Shown: in pieces, positions 1 through 7,998 of the stretch
Position numbering within the stretch: position 1 is the first letter of the stretch
Layout: every line of letters starts with the position of its first letter
Assembly (NCBI RefSeq): GCF_001278055.1
Contig: NZ_CP010802.1
Location: 1,178,001 to 1,242,000, forward strand
Origin: Desulfuromonas soudanensis
GTDB taxonomy: Bacteria; Desulfobacterota; Desulfuromonadia; Desulfuromonadales; WTL
Reading direction: 5' to 3'
Length of the DNA: 64,000 nucleotides
The notes under the pieces: generated by a model
What the model saw: the letters and a program-made list of their open reading frames with translations, nothing else
What the model was told of the DNA's origin: nothing
Databases searched by the model: none
Position numbers and translations under genes: made by a program

Positions 1-261
1 GCGGTGCGGTCCCGGGATGCCGGTGGGGATGAAAGCCAGCTCGTCGCCCGGGCACAGGATGCGGTCGAGGCCGTAGGCCTTGTGGTTGCAGAAGACCCCC
101 TCGATGCGCTCGAGGGGGAGATCGAGCTCTGCGGCGACCTCTGCCGCCGTGCGCCCTCCGGCCGGGAGCCAGAGCTCGGCTACCGACGGCAGACCCCGTT
201 CCTTGCGCAGGGTGTGGAGGTTGCCGTAGAGGCGGATGACGGCGTTTGCCTTCTTCTCCAT
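1..261 (-). CDS. MoaD/ThiS-like ubiquitin-fold protein (partial)
   Basis: This reading frame starts at the ATG complementary to 259-261, behind a good AAAGGAG ribosome site, and runs off the left edge, so only its first 87 codons are visible. The visible end FCNHKAYGLDRILCPGDELAF followed by IPTGIPGPH has the late beta-strand pattern of MoaD/ThiS sulfur-carrier proteins (an NG/NHK loop, then a DGDE-like turn). The diagnostic C-terminal Gly-Gly cannot be seen. It is the downstream neighbour of the Nudix-MobB gene and part of the molybdopterin/tungsten cluster, which supports a sulfur-carrier role in pterin cofactor synthesis. That role is inferred; a degenerate ubiquitin-like partner of the aldehyde oxidoreductase is another option. 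Confidence 0.7.
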   Translation of the reverse strand, partial: MEKKANAVIRLYGNLHTLRKERGLPSVAELWLPAGGRTAAEVAAELDLPLERIEGVFCNHKAYGLDRILCPGDELAFIPTGIPGPHR

Positions 262-290
262 GGGGGCTCCTTTCTCGGGATCGGGGCGGA

Positions 291-1301
291 TCAGACCCCT
301 TTGACTGCGGATTTGAGAAAGCGCTCCTCGACGAAGTCGGCAATCTGGCCGGGATTGTTGAGGTCGAGGAGGGGGACGTCGACCTCGAGGTGCTGGTCGC
401 TGGCGACGGCGATCAGGGTCGGATCGTACTCCTGGTCGCGGCAGATCAGGGTGCCGCTGCGCTCGGCACGGTTGATCTCGATCTTGGGGAGACCGCTCTT
501 CTTGAATCCTTCGGTGACGACGATGTCGCAGTCGGAAAAGTAGAGATTGAGAAGCTCGTCGAGGGGCGGGGAGGCGTCGTGCTGTTTCACCAGGGCGAGC
601 TTGGCCGGCGAGGTGATGAGCATGGTGTCGGCCCCGGCGGCGGTGAGGCGGTGGGAATCCTTCCCCGGGTGGTCGATCTCGAACTGGTGGGCGTCATGTT
701 TGATGACGCCGACCTTGTATCCGCGGCTCTTGAGATCGGCGATGACTTTCTCCAGCAGGGTGGTCTTTCCCGTCCCCGATTTGGCGATGAAGGATACGGC
801 TTTGCTGCGCATGGTCTTTTCTCCTGAAGGTTCTGGCGGTCCGAGGGACTTTTCTCCCCGCCGACGGTAGTCGGCCAGGATGGTGGCGTGGTCGAAACAC
901 AAGGGATTCGGCAGGGCGTCGAGGGAAAACAATGCGGCTCCTGCGGCGTCGTCGCCGGCGGAGAGGGTCCCGACCCCCTCCGCGGTGAAGACGACGGAGA
1001 TGTTGTGCTGGCGCGGGTCGCGGTCGGGGGCCGAATAGGCGCCGAACTGACGGAGGTCGCGCAGTTTGAGTCCCGTCTCCTCCTCGGCCTCGCGGAGAGC
1101 GGCACTCTCCAGCGATTCGCCGTAGTCGACGAATCCTCCCGGCAGCGCCCAGCCGAAGGGGGCGTTCTTGCGCTCGATGAGGACGATTTTATCGCCGATG
1201 CGGATGATGATGTCGACGGTCGGCGTCGGGTTGCGCCAGGGGGAGGCGACCTTGTGGCAGTGGGGGCAGATCAGGGCATTTTTCAAAGCGGTTTCCGCCA
1301 T
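291..1301 (-). CDS. mobB: Nudix hydrolase - MobB GTP-binding fusion protein
   Basis: A 336-residue protein with two domains. Residues 1-155 form a Nudix hydrolase: a CPHC pair at 12-15 and a Nudix box from about 56 to 78 (GGFVDYGES...REAEEETG). Residues 164-336 form a full-length MobB-like P-loop protein with Walker A AKSGTGKTT, the HDAHQFEIDHPGKDS segment and the VTEGFKKSGLPKIE segment typical of MobB, which aids addition of GMP to molybdopterin. The start at 1301 is preceded by GAGGAGA; a further 15 codons upstream are possible but have no ribosome site. An internal ATG at 812 begins the MobB half and has its own AGGAG about 8 bases upstream, so a separate MobB may also be made. There is no stop codon between the domains. 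Confidence 0.85.
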   Translation of the reverse strand: MAETALKNALICPHCHKVASPWRNPTPTVDIIIRIGDKIVLIERKNAPFGWALPGGFVDYGESLESAALREAEEETGLKLRDLRQFGAYSAPDRDPRQHNISVVFTAEGVGTLSAGDDAAGAALFSLDALPNPLCFDHATILADYRRRGEKSLGPPEPSGEKTMRSKAVSFIAKSGTGKTTLLEKVIADLKSRGYKVGVIKHDAHQFEIDHPGKDSHRLTAAGADTMLITSPAKLALVKQHDASPPLDELLNLYFSDCDIVVTEGFKKSGLPKIEINRAERSGTLICRDQEYDPTLIAVASDQHLEVDVPLLDLNNPGQIADFVEERFLKSAVKGV

Positions 1302-1340
1302 GGATGGACTCTCCTCGGGAAAAGTTCTTCGGGGCAAATA

Positions 1341-1461
1341 CCTCAACGCTGAGACGCAGGGATAGGAGAGTTGGAGAGAAATTCTTGTCCTGGCCGACCT
1401 GCAAGCTCACAGGTTCTCTCCGTTCCTCTGCGCCTCTGCGCCTCTGCGTTGAAATTGTCCG
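1341..1461. repeat. Dispersed CACAGAG-type inverted repeat pair (copy A)
   Basis: Between the Nudix-MobB start and the radical SAM stop lie two inverted, imperfect copies of a purine/pyrimidine-biased repeat: CAACGCTGAGACGCAGGGAT at 1343-1362 and the opposite-strand form CTCTGCGCCTCTGCGTTGAA at about 1434-1453. The same family recurs near 6140, 6305 and 18136. The spacer has no convincing gene. Confidence 0.6.
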
Positions 1462-1469
1462 CTATTTGT

Positions 1470-2804
1470 CTACTGCAGGCACTGCAGGATTCCCATGGAC
1501 CACAGGCAGGTGCCGCAGGGCTCGGTCTTGAGATAGCAGTCCTGCTGGAAAACTTCGTCCTCGACGTAGTCGCAGGGAGCGACGGTGCAGCTGATGCAGT
1601 TCGAGTGGTCGTAGCGCAGGACATTGTCACGGAAGCGCCGGAAGTCGGGGGCGTTCCAGATCTCGGCGAGGCTCTGGTGTCCTAGATCGCCGAAGACCTG
1701 CGGCCGGACGGTGCGTTCCCAGCCGTTGAGGTAGCAGCGATAGCCGTGCCACAGGTTGTAGCAGGGGTGGACCTCGCCGTTCCAGGAGACGAAGGCGCCC
1801 CCCTCTTCGACGAAGGCGCAGCGGCGTTCCTGCTGCGGCCGCGGAGCCGGCAGGAAAAGTTCCATCCCGAGCTTGTCGGCAATTGCCCGGGCTTCGGCGA
1901 AGACCTCGGCCAGTTCTTCGCTGTTTTCCTCCCGCCCCAGGCGATCCCGGATCTCCTTGACGTTGAGAAAGATCTCCTTCTTTCGGGCTTCGCTTTTCAT
2001 CCCCTCGACCAGAGCGCTCACCCGCGGATCGCCGATCCCGGAAATGCCCCAGGACCCCAGCGAGACGGTGCGCAAATCGATCCCCTGGCGCTCTCCCTCT
2101 GCCCGCCAGCGCTCGAAGAGCTCCACTGCGGCATCGGTGTCGGTGCCGTAGGCGATCTGGTCCTGCTGCCCGGCGGCATAGGGGATCAGCTGGGAGACGA
2201 TGGCGAACTGCGCCCCCTGCCGGGCCGCATAGCGCAGCACCTCGGGGAGCTGATGGAGGTTGTCCTGCATGACGACGCATTCGACGCCGCCGCGCAGGCG
2301 GGAGCCAGGGATATTTTTTTTCGCGCTCCGCAAAGCAGAAAAAGCCCGGGCCACGGCGCCGATCTCCCCCCCTTCGCGCAGGCGGCGGAAGATCTCCGGG
2401 GAGACGGCGTCGAGGGAGATGCAGATGCGGTCGAGACCCGCCTCGGCCAGGGCGCAGGCTTTCTTCTCGTCGAGCAGGAGGCCGTTGGACTGGAAGCCGA
2501 TCCATCCCGAATCCGGCATGGCGCTGCGGGCCTCGGCGATGAAGGTTTCGAGGCGGGGGTGGAGAAGGGATTCCCCGACGCCGTTGAGAATGAGGGCTTC
2601 GAGACCTGCAAAGGCCGGGGTCAGGGCGGCGAAGGTTTCTTGAGTCATGTGACCGTTGACGATGGTGCTGTGTTCGGTCTGCTTGACGCACATCGGGCAG
2701 GTCATGTTGCACCGGGTGGTCGTTTCGACGAAGAGTTTGCGGGGGAACGGGGCCTGGTGCGGCAGCTCGATCCGTTTTTTTTGTATTGTTGGAGTTTGGG
2801 ACAT
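1470..2804 (-). CDS. Radical SAM/SPASM putative metalloenzyme maturase
   Basis: A 444-residue radical SAM enzyme. The cluster motif CNMTCPMC (C32, C36, C39) binds the SAM-type 4Fe-4S cluster. A cysteine-rich SPASM-like C-terminus (CAFVEEGG..., HPCYN, CISCTVAPC, QQDC, CGTC) should bind further clusters. The overall form matches the Geobacter-type radical SAM/SPASM family known to occur next to tungsten aldehyde oxidoreductases and predicted to mature them. The neighbours (MobB, TupABC, MoeA and an AOR in the same island) fit that role. The substrate is not known: it could be a peptide in the AOR or the MoaD-like proteins, or the pterin cofactor. It is followed by a repeat-bearing spacer before the Nudix-MobB gene. 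Confidence 0.85.
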   Translation of the reverse strand: MSQTPTIQKKRIELPHQAPFPRKLFVETTTRCNMTCPMCVKQTEHSTIVNGHMTQETFAALTPAFAGLEALILNGVGESLLHPRLETFIAEARSAMPDSGWIGFQSNGLLLDEKKACALAEAGLDRICISLDAVSPEIFRRLREGGEIGAVARAFSALRSAKKNIPGSRLRGGVECVVMQDNLHQLPEVLRYAARQGAQFAIVSQLIPYAAGQQDQIAYGTDTDAAVELFERWRAEGERQGIDLRTVSLGSWGISGIGDPRVSALVEGMKSEARKKEIFLNVKEIRDRLGREENSEELAEVFAEARAIADKLGMELFLPAPRPQQERRCAFVEEGGAFVSWNGEVHPCYNLWHGYRCYLNGWERTVRPQVFGDLGHQSLAEIWNAPDFRRFRDNVLRYDHSNCISCTVAPCDYVEDEVFQQDCYLKTEPCGTCLWSMGILQCLQ

Positions 2805-2846
2805 GGTTACCTTCTGTATTCTATATTCTGTTTTCTGAATTCAGCC

Positions 2847-4358
2847 TCACCCATTGCGCAAATTAAACGCCTTGATCTTCCGATGCAGCGTGTTGCGGGC
2901 GATCCCCAGGGAGCGGGCGGCCTCGGTGATGTTCCAGTGATTGAGGTCGAGGGCCCGGCGGATCATCTCCACTTCGCTCTCCTTGAGGCCGCCGCTCGAG
3001 GGGGAGCAGAGGCCGCGCCGGCGCATCACCGTCAGCAGACCGCTCTCCAGGCCGTGGAGGGAGTGGAGCATCTGCTGCAGTTCGCCGGCGCTCATCTGCT
3101 CGAGGACCTCCTCCTTTCCGTAATGGGCCCAGAAACTCTCCATGGAGGCCGCCGGGACGCCGGCCTTTTCCGTCGCCGCCGGGATTTCCGGGGTCCCGTC
3201 GCCGCCGGAGAAGAGGGCGGAGCCGAGGTGCTTGGGGAGGATGGTGTCGCCGGGGCAGAGAACGACGGCGCGGCGGATGACGTTGACCAGCTCGCGGATG
3301 TTGCCGGGCCAGGCGTATTCCTTCATCAGGCGCATCGTCCCGGGGGAGAGGCGCAGGTCGGGGTTGAGCTGCTGCACGTAATGCTCCGCCAGCAGGGGGA
3401 TGTCCTCGGTGCGGCTGCGCAGCGGCGGGATCTCGAGGCGCACCACATTGAGGCGGTAGTAGAGATCCTCGCGGAAGGTTTTTTCGCGGATCGCCTCTTC
3501 GAGGTCGACGTTGGTCGCGGCGATCACCCGGACGTCGGAGGTGATGGTTTTCTCTCCGCCGACGCGCATGAATTCGCCGGTTTCCAGGACCCGCAGGAGC
3601 TTGACCTGGATCAGCGGGCTGGCGTCGCCGATTTCGTCGAGAAAGAGGGTGCCGCGGTGCGCCAGCTCGAAGATGCCGCGCCGGGTCTGGCTGGCGCCGG
3701 TGAAGGCGCCGCGCTCATGGCCGAAGAGCTCGCTCTCCAGCAGGTTCTCCGGCAGGGCCCCGCAGTTCACCGGGAGGAACGACTGGCCGGCGCGGCCGGA
3801 GGCGGCATGAATGAAGCGCGCCAGCACTTCCTTGCCGGTGCCGGTCTTCCCCTGGATGACGACATTGATGTTTTTGCGGGCGATCTTGTAGGCCAGGGAG
3901 ACCAGGCGCCGCATGGTCAGCGAAGAACCGACCAGAAAGCCGACTCTCTGGGCGACGGCGCTCCATTCCTCCTCGGTGGCTGGCCCCTGGCCGAAGGTTG
4001 CGGCCTTTTCCACCAGTTCCTCGATGGCCTCGATCTGGTCGAAGGGTTTTTCAAGATATTCGTAGGCGCCGAGCTGGATGGCGGTGACCGCGCTCTTTAC
4101 CGTGCTGTAGCCGGTCATGATGATGACTTCGCAGGGCGGCTGCCGGGACTTGATGGTCTGCAGCAACGTCAGGCCGTCGGTGTCGGGGAGTTTCATGTCG
4201 ACCAGGGCGACGTTGAAGCTGTGTTCATCGAGGGCCTGCAGCGCCTGCACCTGGTTGACCGCGGTGACCACCTGGTATCCTTTGCGGGTCAGGAGGCGGC
4301 GGAAGAAGGTGCAGACATCGGCCTCGTCGTCGATGATCAGGATGCGGATTTGCGACAC
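2847..4358 (-). CDS. Sigma-54 NtrC-family response regulator
   Basis: A 503-residue enhancer-binding protein in three parts. The N-terminal receiver has its phospho-acceptor at D54 ([10 protein letters not shown]). The central AAA+ domain has Walker A GKTGTGKE and the sigma-54 contact loop GAFTGA. The C-terminal Fis-type helix-turn-helix is [20 protein letters not shown]. It acts by remodelling sigma-54 RNA polymerase from upstream sites. It lies 57 bp downstream of its likely partner kinase on the same strand. A sigma-54 promoter with TGGAAC half-sites stands before the alcohol dehydrogenase at 13827 in the same island and is a natural candidate target; that link is inferred. Confidence 0.95.
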   Translation of the reverse strand: MSQIRILIIDDEADVCTFFRRLLTRKGYQVVTAVNQVQALQALDEHSFNVALVDMKLPDTDGLTLLQTIKSRQPPCEVIIMTGYSTVKSAVTAIQLGAYEYLEKPFDQIEAIEELVEKAATFGQGPATEEEWSAVAQRVGFLVGSSLTMRRLVSLAYKIARKNINVVIQGKTGTGKEVLARFIHAASGRAGQSFLPVNCGALPENLLESELFGHERGAFTGASQTRRGIFELAHRGTLFLDEIGDASPLIQVKLLRVLETGEFMRVGGEKTITSDVRVIAATNVDLEEAIREKTFREDLYYRLNVVRLEIPPLRSRTEDIPLLAEHYVQQLNPDLRLSPGTMRLMKEYAWPGNIRELVNVIRRAVVLCPGDTILPKHLGSALFSGGDGTPEIPAATEKAGVPAASMESFWAHYGKEEVLEQMSAGELQQMLHSLHGLESGLLTVMRRRGLCSPSSGGLKESEVEMIRRALDLNHWNITEAARSLGIARNTLHRKIKAFNLRNG

Positions 4359-4383
4359 GGGTTCACCGCCTTTGGGTTGCCTC

Positions 4384-4413
4384 CCCCGGGAGCCTGCCGA
4401 CAGGCTCCCGGGG
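4384..4413 (-). repeat. Strong GC-rich hairpin between kinase and regulator genes
   Basis: A perfect 13-bp inverted repeat (CCCCGGGAGCCTG, loop of 4, CAGGCTCCCCGGGG-type right arm) lies directly after the sensor kinase stop. No T-run follows it on the minus strand, so it is more likely a transcript-stabilising or partial attenuation hairpin than a full intrinsic terminator. Confidence 0.6.
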
Positions 4414-4415
4414 AA

Positions 4416-6104
4416 TTAAAGCTGTTCGAGGGGGAGGAGGAGGGAAAAGGTGCTCCCCTCCCCGGGGATGCTGTCGACTTCGATGGTGCCGCCGTGGGAT
4501 TCGGCGATCCCCAGGCTCACCGAAAGGCCGAGCCCTGTCCCCTTGGTCGCCTCCTTGCTGGTGAAGAAGGGGGTGAAGATCTTGGGGAGCGCTTCCGGTG
4601 CGATTCCGGTGCCGTTGTCGCGGACGGAAAGGACGATCCAGGTCTTTTTGTCCCGGCGGCGCAGGGCTGTGGTGACCTGAATGATCTTCTCCGGGCGCCC
4701 GCCGTCGTCAAGGGCATCCCGGGCGTTGACGAGAAAGTTGGTCAGCACCTGCTGGATCTGCGGGCCGTTGGCGTTGATCTTCGGGAGGTCGGGGTCGAGA
4801 TGGGGAATGATCTCGACCTGGCTGCGGTTGATCTGATAGCGGATCAAGGAGAGGACCCGCTCCACCTCTTCGTTGAGGTCGATTTCGCTGGTCGGCAGCT
4901 CGTCCTGGCGGGAGAAGGTCAAAAGGTTCTGGATGATCCTCTTGCAGCGCAGCCCGCAGTTGATGATGTCCTCCAGGGCCTCGATCTTGTCCCGGTCCAC
5001 CTCGCCGGGGAAGTCGCGGACCAGCATCTGGGCGGTGCCGATGATCACCGTCATCGGGCTGTTGAGCTCGTGGGCGACGCCGGCGGCCATCTCGCCGATG
5101 GCGGCCAGCTTCGCCGAGTGGACGAGCTGCGCCTCCATCTTGGTCTTCTCGGTGACATCCTTGAAGATGATGGTCACCGCCGAGAGCTGTTTCTCTTCGT
5201 TGAAGACCGGGTAATAGGAGAGGTCGAGGAGAATCCCCCCTTCCGTCTGCCAGCGCCGGTAGACCGGCTTGCCGCTGCGCCGGACGTCCTCGAGGGGGCA
5301 GGAGGTGCACGGCCTGTCCCGGTCATGGAGTTTGGCGAAGCACTTGCTGCTCAGGACCTTGTTCCACTGGGCGCTCATCTCCGGTGGCAGGCGGTCGTTG
5401 TGCAGCAGGACGTTGTAGTCGGTGTCGATGAGAAAGATCGGGTCGGTGACCGCCTTGAAGGTCTCTTCCCACTCCTTCTTGGCCCGGGAAACCTCCTTGT
5501 AGAGACGGGCGTTGAGGATGCTGATGGAGAGCTGGTCGGCCAGGTGCTGGACGAAGCTCAGGTCCTCCCGGAGATAAGCGCCGTCGCTGAGGCTGGCGAC
5601 GATCAGGGCGCCGATCACCTCGTCGCGCTTGAACATCGGGACGACCGCCAGCGCCCGGAGGGGTCCGGGGTTACCGGGGTTGTGCCGGACGTGGAGGAGA
5701 TCTTCCGGGCCCAGATTGAAAATCCCCCCTCTTTTATCGCGGATGACCTTGAGGGAAGGGGAGTGGGCGGGAAAATCGTCGATCTTGCAGAAATTCCGGG
5801 GCATCGACGCCTTGAGAGAAAGGACTCCGTCCTTCACCGTCACCAGGCCGAGAAAATCGCAGGGGAGCGTCTGCGGCAGTTTGGTGAAGGCCCGCTCGAG
5901 GATATCGCCCACCGACATGTCGAGGTTGATGTCGCGGGAGAGCTGGTGGAGGATCTGCAGGCGGCTGTTCTGCTTGAGAACCTCCTGGTTGCGCTTCTTG
6001 AGCTCGACGTAGTAGTTGAGCTTCGACGAATCGACCCCGGTCAGCTGTTCGAGAAGCTTTTCCCTGTCGTTCAACACGTTCTCCTTGCCATTTGACCCAT
6101 TCAT
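4416..6104 (-). CDS. Cytosolic sensor histidine kinase (GAF-PAS-HisKA-HATPase)
   Basis: A 562-residue kinase with no evident membrane segment. A coiled-coil start (about 30-55) is followed by a GAF-type sensory domain (about 60-210) and a PAS domain (about 225-325) containing a CTSCP cysteine pair, then the phospho-acceptor H-box AAGVAHELNSP. The ATPase domain has N-box NFLVNARDALDD, VRDNGTGIAPE and KGTGLGLS. It most likely phosphorylates the NtrC-type regulator encoded just downstream. The cysteine pair in the PAS domain could hold a metal or redox signal, but the true ligand cannot be read from sequence. The ATG at 6104 has only a weak upstream site; a GTG a few codons in has AAGGAG close by. 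Confidence 0.92.
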   Translation of the reverse strand: MNGSNGKENVLNDREKLLEQLTGVDSSKLNYYVELKKRNQEVLKQNSRLQILHQLSRDINLDMSVGDILERAFTKLPQTLPCDFLGLVTVKDGVLSLKASMPRNFCKIDDFPAHSPSLKVIRDKRGGIFNLGPEDLLHVRHNPGNPGPLRALAVVPMFKRDEVIGALIVASLSDGAYLREDLSFVQHLADQLSISILNARLYKEVSRAKKEWEETFKAVTDPIFLIDTDYNVLLHNDRLPPEMSAQWNKVLSSKCFAKLHDRDRPCTSCPLEDVRRSGKPVYRRWQTEGGILLDLSYYPVFNEEKQLSAVTIIFKDVTEKTKMEAQLVHSAKLAAIGEMAAGVAHELNSPMTVIIGTAQMLVRDFPGEVDRDKIEALEDIINCGLRCKRIIQNLLTFSRQDELPTSEIDLNEEVERVLSLIRYQINRSQVEIIPHLDPDLPKINANGPQIQQVLTNFLVNARDALDDGGRPEKIIQVTTALRRRDKKTWIVLSVRDNGTGIAPEALPKIFTPFFTSKEATKGTGLGLSVSLGIAESHGGTIEVDSIPGEGSTFSLLLPLEQL

Positions 6105-6132
6105 CTTCCGGCTGTCCGACTTTTCAAGAAAA

Positions 6133-6338
6133 GTTTTTCACCACAGAGGCGCAGAGACACAGAGAAAATCAAAATTGTTTTTTTCTGACTATCTCTGGAT
6201 TCCCGGTGTTTCTGTGGTTAATGCAGCTCATCATTTGCTGTTTTTGCTGATGGCAAAAAAATCCAACAATACTCAATTAAAGAAAATGGTTGGGCCCAGG
6301 AAGGTTACCTCTGTGTCTCTGTGCCTCTGTGGTAAACC
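6133..6338. repeat. Dispersed CACAGAG-type inverted repeat pair (copy B)
   Basis: The space between the kinase start and the alcohol dehydrogenase stop is bounded by two inverted copies of one repeat: CACCACAGAGGCGCAGAGAC at about 6138-6157 and the reverse form CTCTGTGTCTCTGTGCCTCT at about 6309-6328. The enclosed ~140 bp are AT-rich relative to the neighbours and contain no supported gene. Confidence 0.75.
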
Positions 6339-6345
6339 CAATTTT

Positions 6346-7494
6346 TCACATCGCCCGGTGAAAGATGGCGACGATGTCCTCGTAGGTGGCGCTGCGCGGG
6401 TTGGTCACCAGGCAGGCGTCCTTGAGTGTGTTGCGGCTGAGCAGGGGGATGAATTCCTTCTGCAGACCGAGCTGGCCTAGACCTTTTTCCAGGCCGATGT
6501 CCCGGATCAGGCGCCGGACCGCGGCGATGGAGCGGGTGGCCCCGGCGGCCGCATCGAGGCCGGAGACGTCCTCGCCGAAGGCCAGGGCGATCTCCCGGAA
6601 GCGTCCCGGCGAGGTGTCGAGATTGAATTCCATGACATGGGGGAGGATCGAGGCGTTGGTCTCGCCGTGGTGCTGATCGATGAGGCCGTCGACCTGGTGG
6701 GTCATGGCGTGGGTGGCCCCGAGGATGGCGTTGGAGAAGGCCATGCCGGCGGTGAGGCTGGCCATCGCCATGTTGGTGTTGGCCTCCATGTCCTGGCGGT
6801 CGGCGACCGCCCGGCGCAGGTTCCGGGAGATCAGTTCGATGGCCTTGAGGGCGTGAATGTCGGTCAGGGGGGTCGCCGCCAGGGAGACGTAGGATTCGAT
6901 GCCGTGGGTCAGGGCGTCGAGGCCGGTGGCCGCCGCCAGCAGGCTGTCCTTGGTCTGCAGAAGCTCCGGGTCGACGATGGCGATATCGGGAATCAGCGAT
7001 TTGGAGATGATGGACATCTTCAGCTTGCGGACGGTGTCGACGACGATGGTGAACTGGCTGACCTCCGAACCGGCTCCGGCGGTGCTCGGGACGATGACCA
7101 TCGGCGGCAGGGGATGGACGATCTTGTTGATTCCCTCGTAATCCCGCAACGTCCCGCCGTTGGTGGCCAGCAGAGCGATGGCCTTGGCGACGTCCGTGGG
7201 GCTGCCGCCGCCGACGGCGACGAGAGCGTCGCATCCCGAGGCGAGGTAGCGCCGGGTTCCCTCGTCCACCTCGAAATCCTTGGGGTTGGTGGTCAGGGCC
7301 GAAAAGGTTTCACACGCCAGTCCGGCTTCCTTGAGGTAAAAAAGGGCCTTGTCGACCCAGCCGGCGTTGATGACTCCGGCGTCGCTGACGAGAAAGACCT
7401 TCGAGGCGCCGAGGCGCAGGGCGCTTTCGCCGACCTGGCTCAGGGAGCCGCAGCCGAAGATGATTTCCGGGGTAACGAATTTGCTGATGTTCAC
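6346..7494 (-). CDS. Iron-containing alcohol dehydrogenase
   Basis: A 382-residue group III (iron-dependent) alcohol dehydrogenase. It has the NAD-binding signature GGGSPTDVAK and the metal-site motifs GLDALTHGIESY and GATHAMTHQVDGL followed by QHHGETNA. It would interconvert a primary alcohol and its aldehyde using NAD(H). The start chosen is GTG at 7494, preceded by CAGGAGA; an in-frame ATG 15 codons upstream lacks a ribosome site. It lies among the tungsten genes, so its aldehyde product could feed the aldehyde:ferredoxin oxidoreductase at 15229. It is clearly related to, but not a close copy of, the dehydrogenase at 13827. Confidence 0.93.
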   Translation of the reverse strand: MNISKFVTPEIIFGCGSLSQVGESALRLGASKVFLVSDAGVINAGWVDKALFYLKEAGLACETFSALTTNPKDFEVDEGTRRYLASGCDALVAVGGGSPTDVAKAIALLATNGGTLRDYEGINKIVHPLPPMVIVPSTAGAGSEVSQFTIVVDTVRKLKMSIISKSLIPDIAIVDPELLQTKDSLLAAATGLDALTHGIESYVSLAATPLTDIHALKAIELISRNLRRAVADRQDMEANTNMAMASLTAGMAFSNAILGATHAMTHQVDGLIDQHHGETNASILPHVMEFNLDTSPGRFREIALAFGEDVSGLDAAAGATRSIAAVRRLIRDIGLEKGLGQLGLQKEFIPLLSRNTLKDACLVTNPRSATYEDIVAIFHRAM

Positions 7495-7720
7495 GGAGTC
7501 TCCTGATACTCTTCCTGGACGGGAATCTCTTCTTTCCAATGTTTTTTCAGTCGACGGGCCATGATATCACGGCGTCGCCTTGCGGCGCCACACCGCCCCG
7601 CAGGAACGCGGCTCCCTGATCAACTGGTCCAGTCCCCTTGGCGGCGGCTTCTTGCGAATGTTTATTCTCCTGCTACCGTTAACGAAGAGACAGTCAACAC
7701 CCGGCAAGCGGAGGATGAAG

Positions 7721-7933
7721 ATGAAACTGAGCGCACGCAATATTCTCAAGGGCAAGGTGAAGAAAATCGTCGTCGGCGCTGTCAATTCGGAGGTTTTCCT
7801 CGAACTCCCCGGCGGCGTCGTTGTCACCTCCATCGTCACCAAGGACGCGGTGGAGAGTCTGGGCCTCAAGGAAGGGAAGGAGGCCTACGCCGTGATCAAG
7901 GCCTCCAGCGTCATGCTGGCCGTCGATCATTAG
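7721..7933 (+). CDS. mop: Mop: small molybdate/tungstate-binding TOBE protein
   Basis: A 70-residue single TOBE/Mop domain. The start MKLSARNILKGKV and the internal VNSEVFLELPGG and SIVTKDAVESLGL segments are typical of molbindins, which oligomerise and bind molybdate or tungstate in the cytoplasm. The ATG at 7721 has GGAGG 6 bases upstream; longer upstream readings of the frame lack this. It points toward moeA and is separated from it by a shared terminator. A storage or buffering role for tungstate is inferred from the TupABC genes next door. Confidence 0.93.
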   Translation: MKLSARNILKGKVKKIVVGAVNSEVFLELPGGVVVTSIVTKDAVESLGLKEGKEAYAVIKASSVMLAVDH

Positions 7934-7959
7934 ATTATTCTCCTTCCTGTGCACCTCGA

Positions 7960-7998
7960 GCGTCCCGTCCCCCTTCCGGGGAGACGGGGCGCTTTTTT
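7960..7998. terminator. Terminator between mop and moeA
   Basis: A 10-bp stem (GCGTCCCGTC with GACGGGGCGC, one G-T pair) ends in TTTTTT. It follows mop directly and abuts the moeA stop, so it ends mop transcription. Confidence 0.8.

Noticed and set aside
1746-6095. A 1449-codon open frame on the plus strand
   Set aside because: It is antisense to a radical SAM enzyme, a sigma-54 regulator and a kinase, all with full motifs. The frame is open because of GC-rich codon bias; its translation has no family features.
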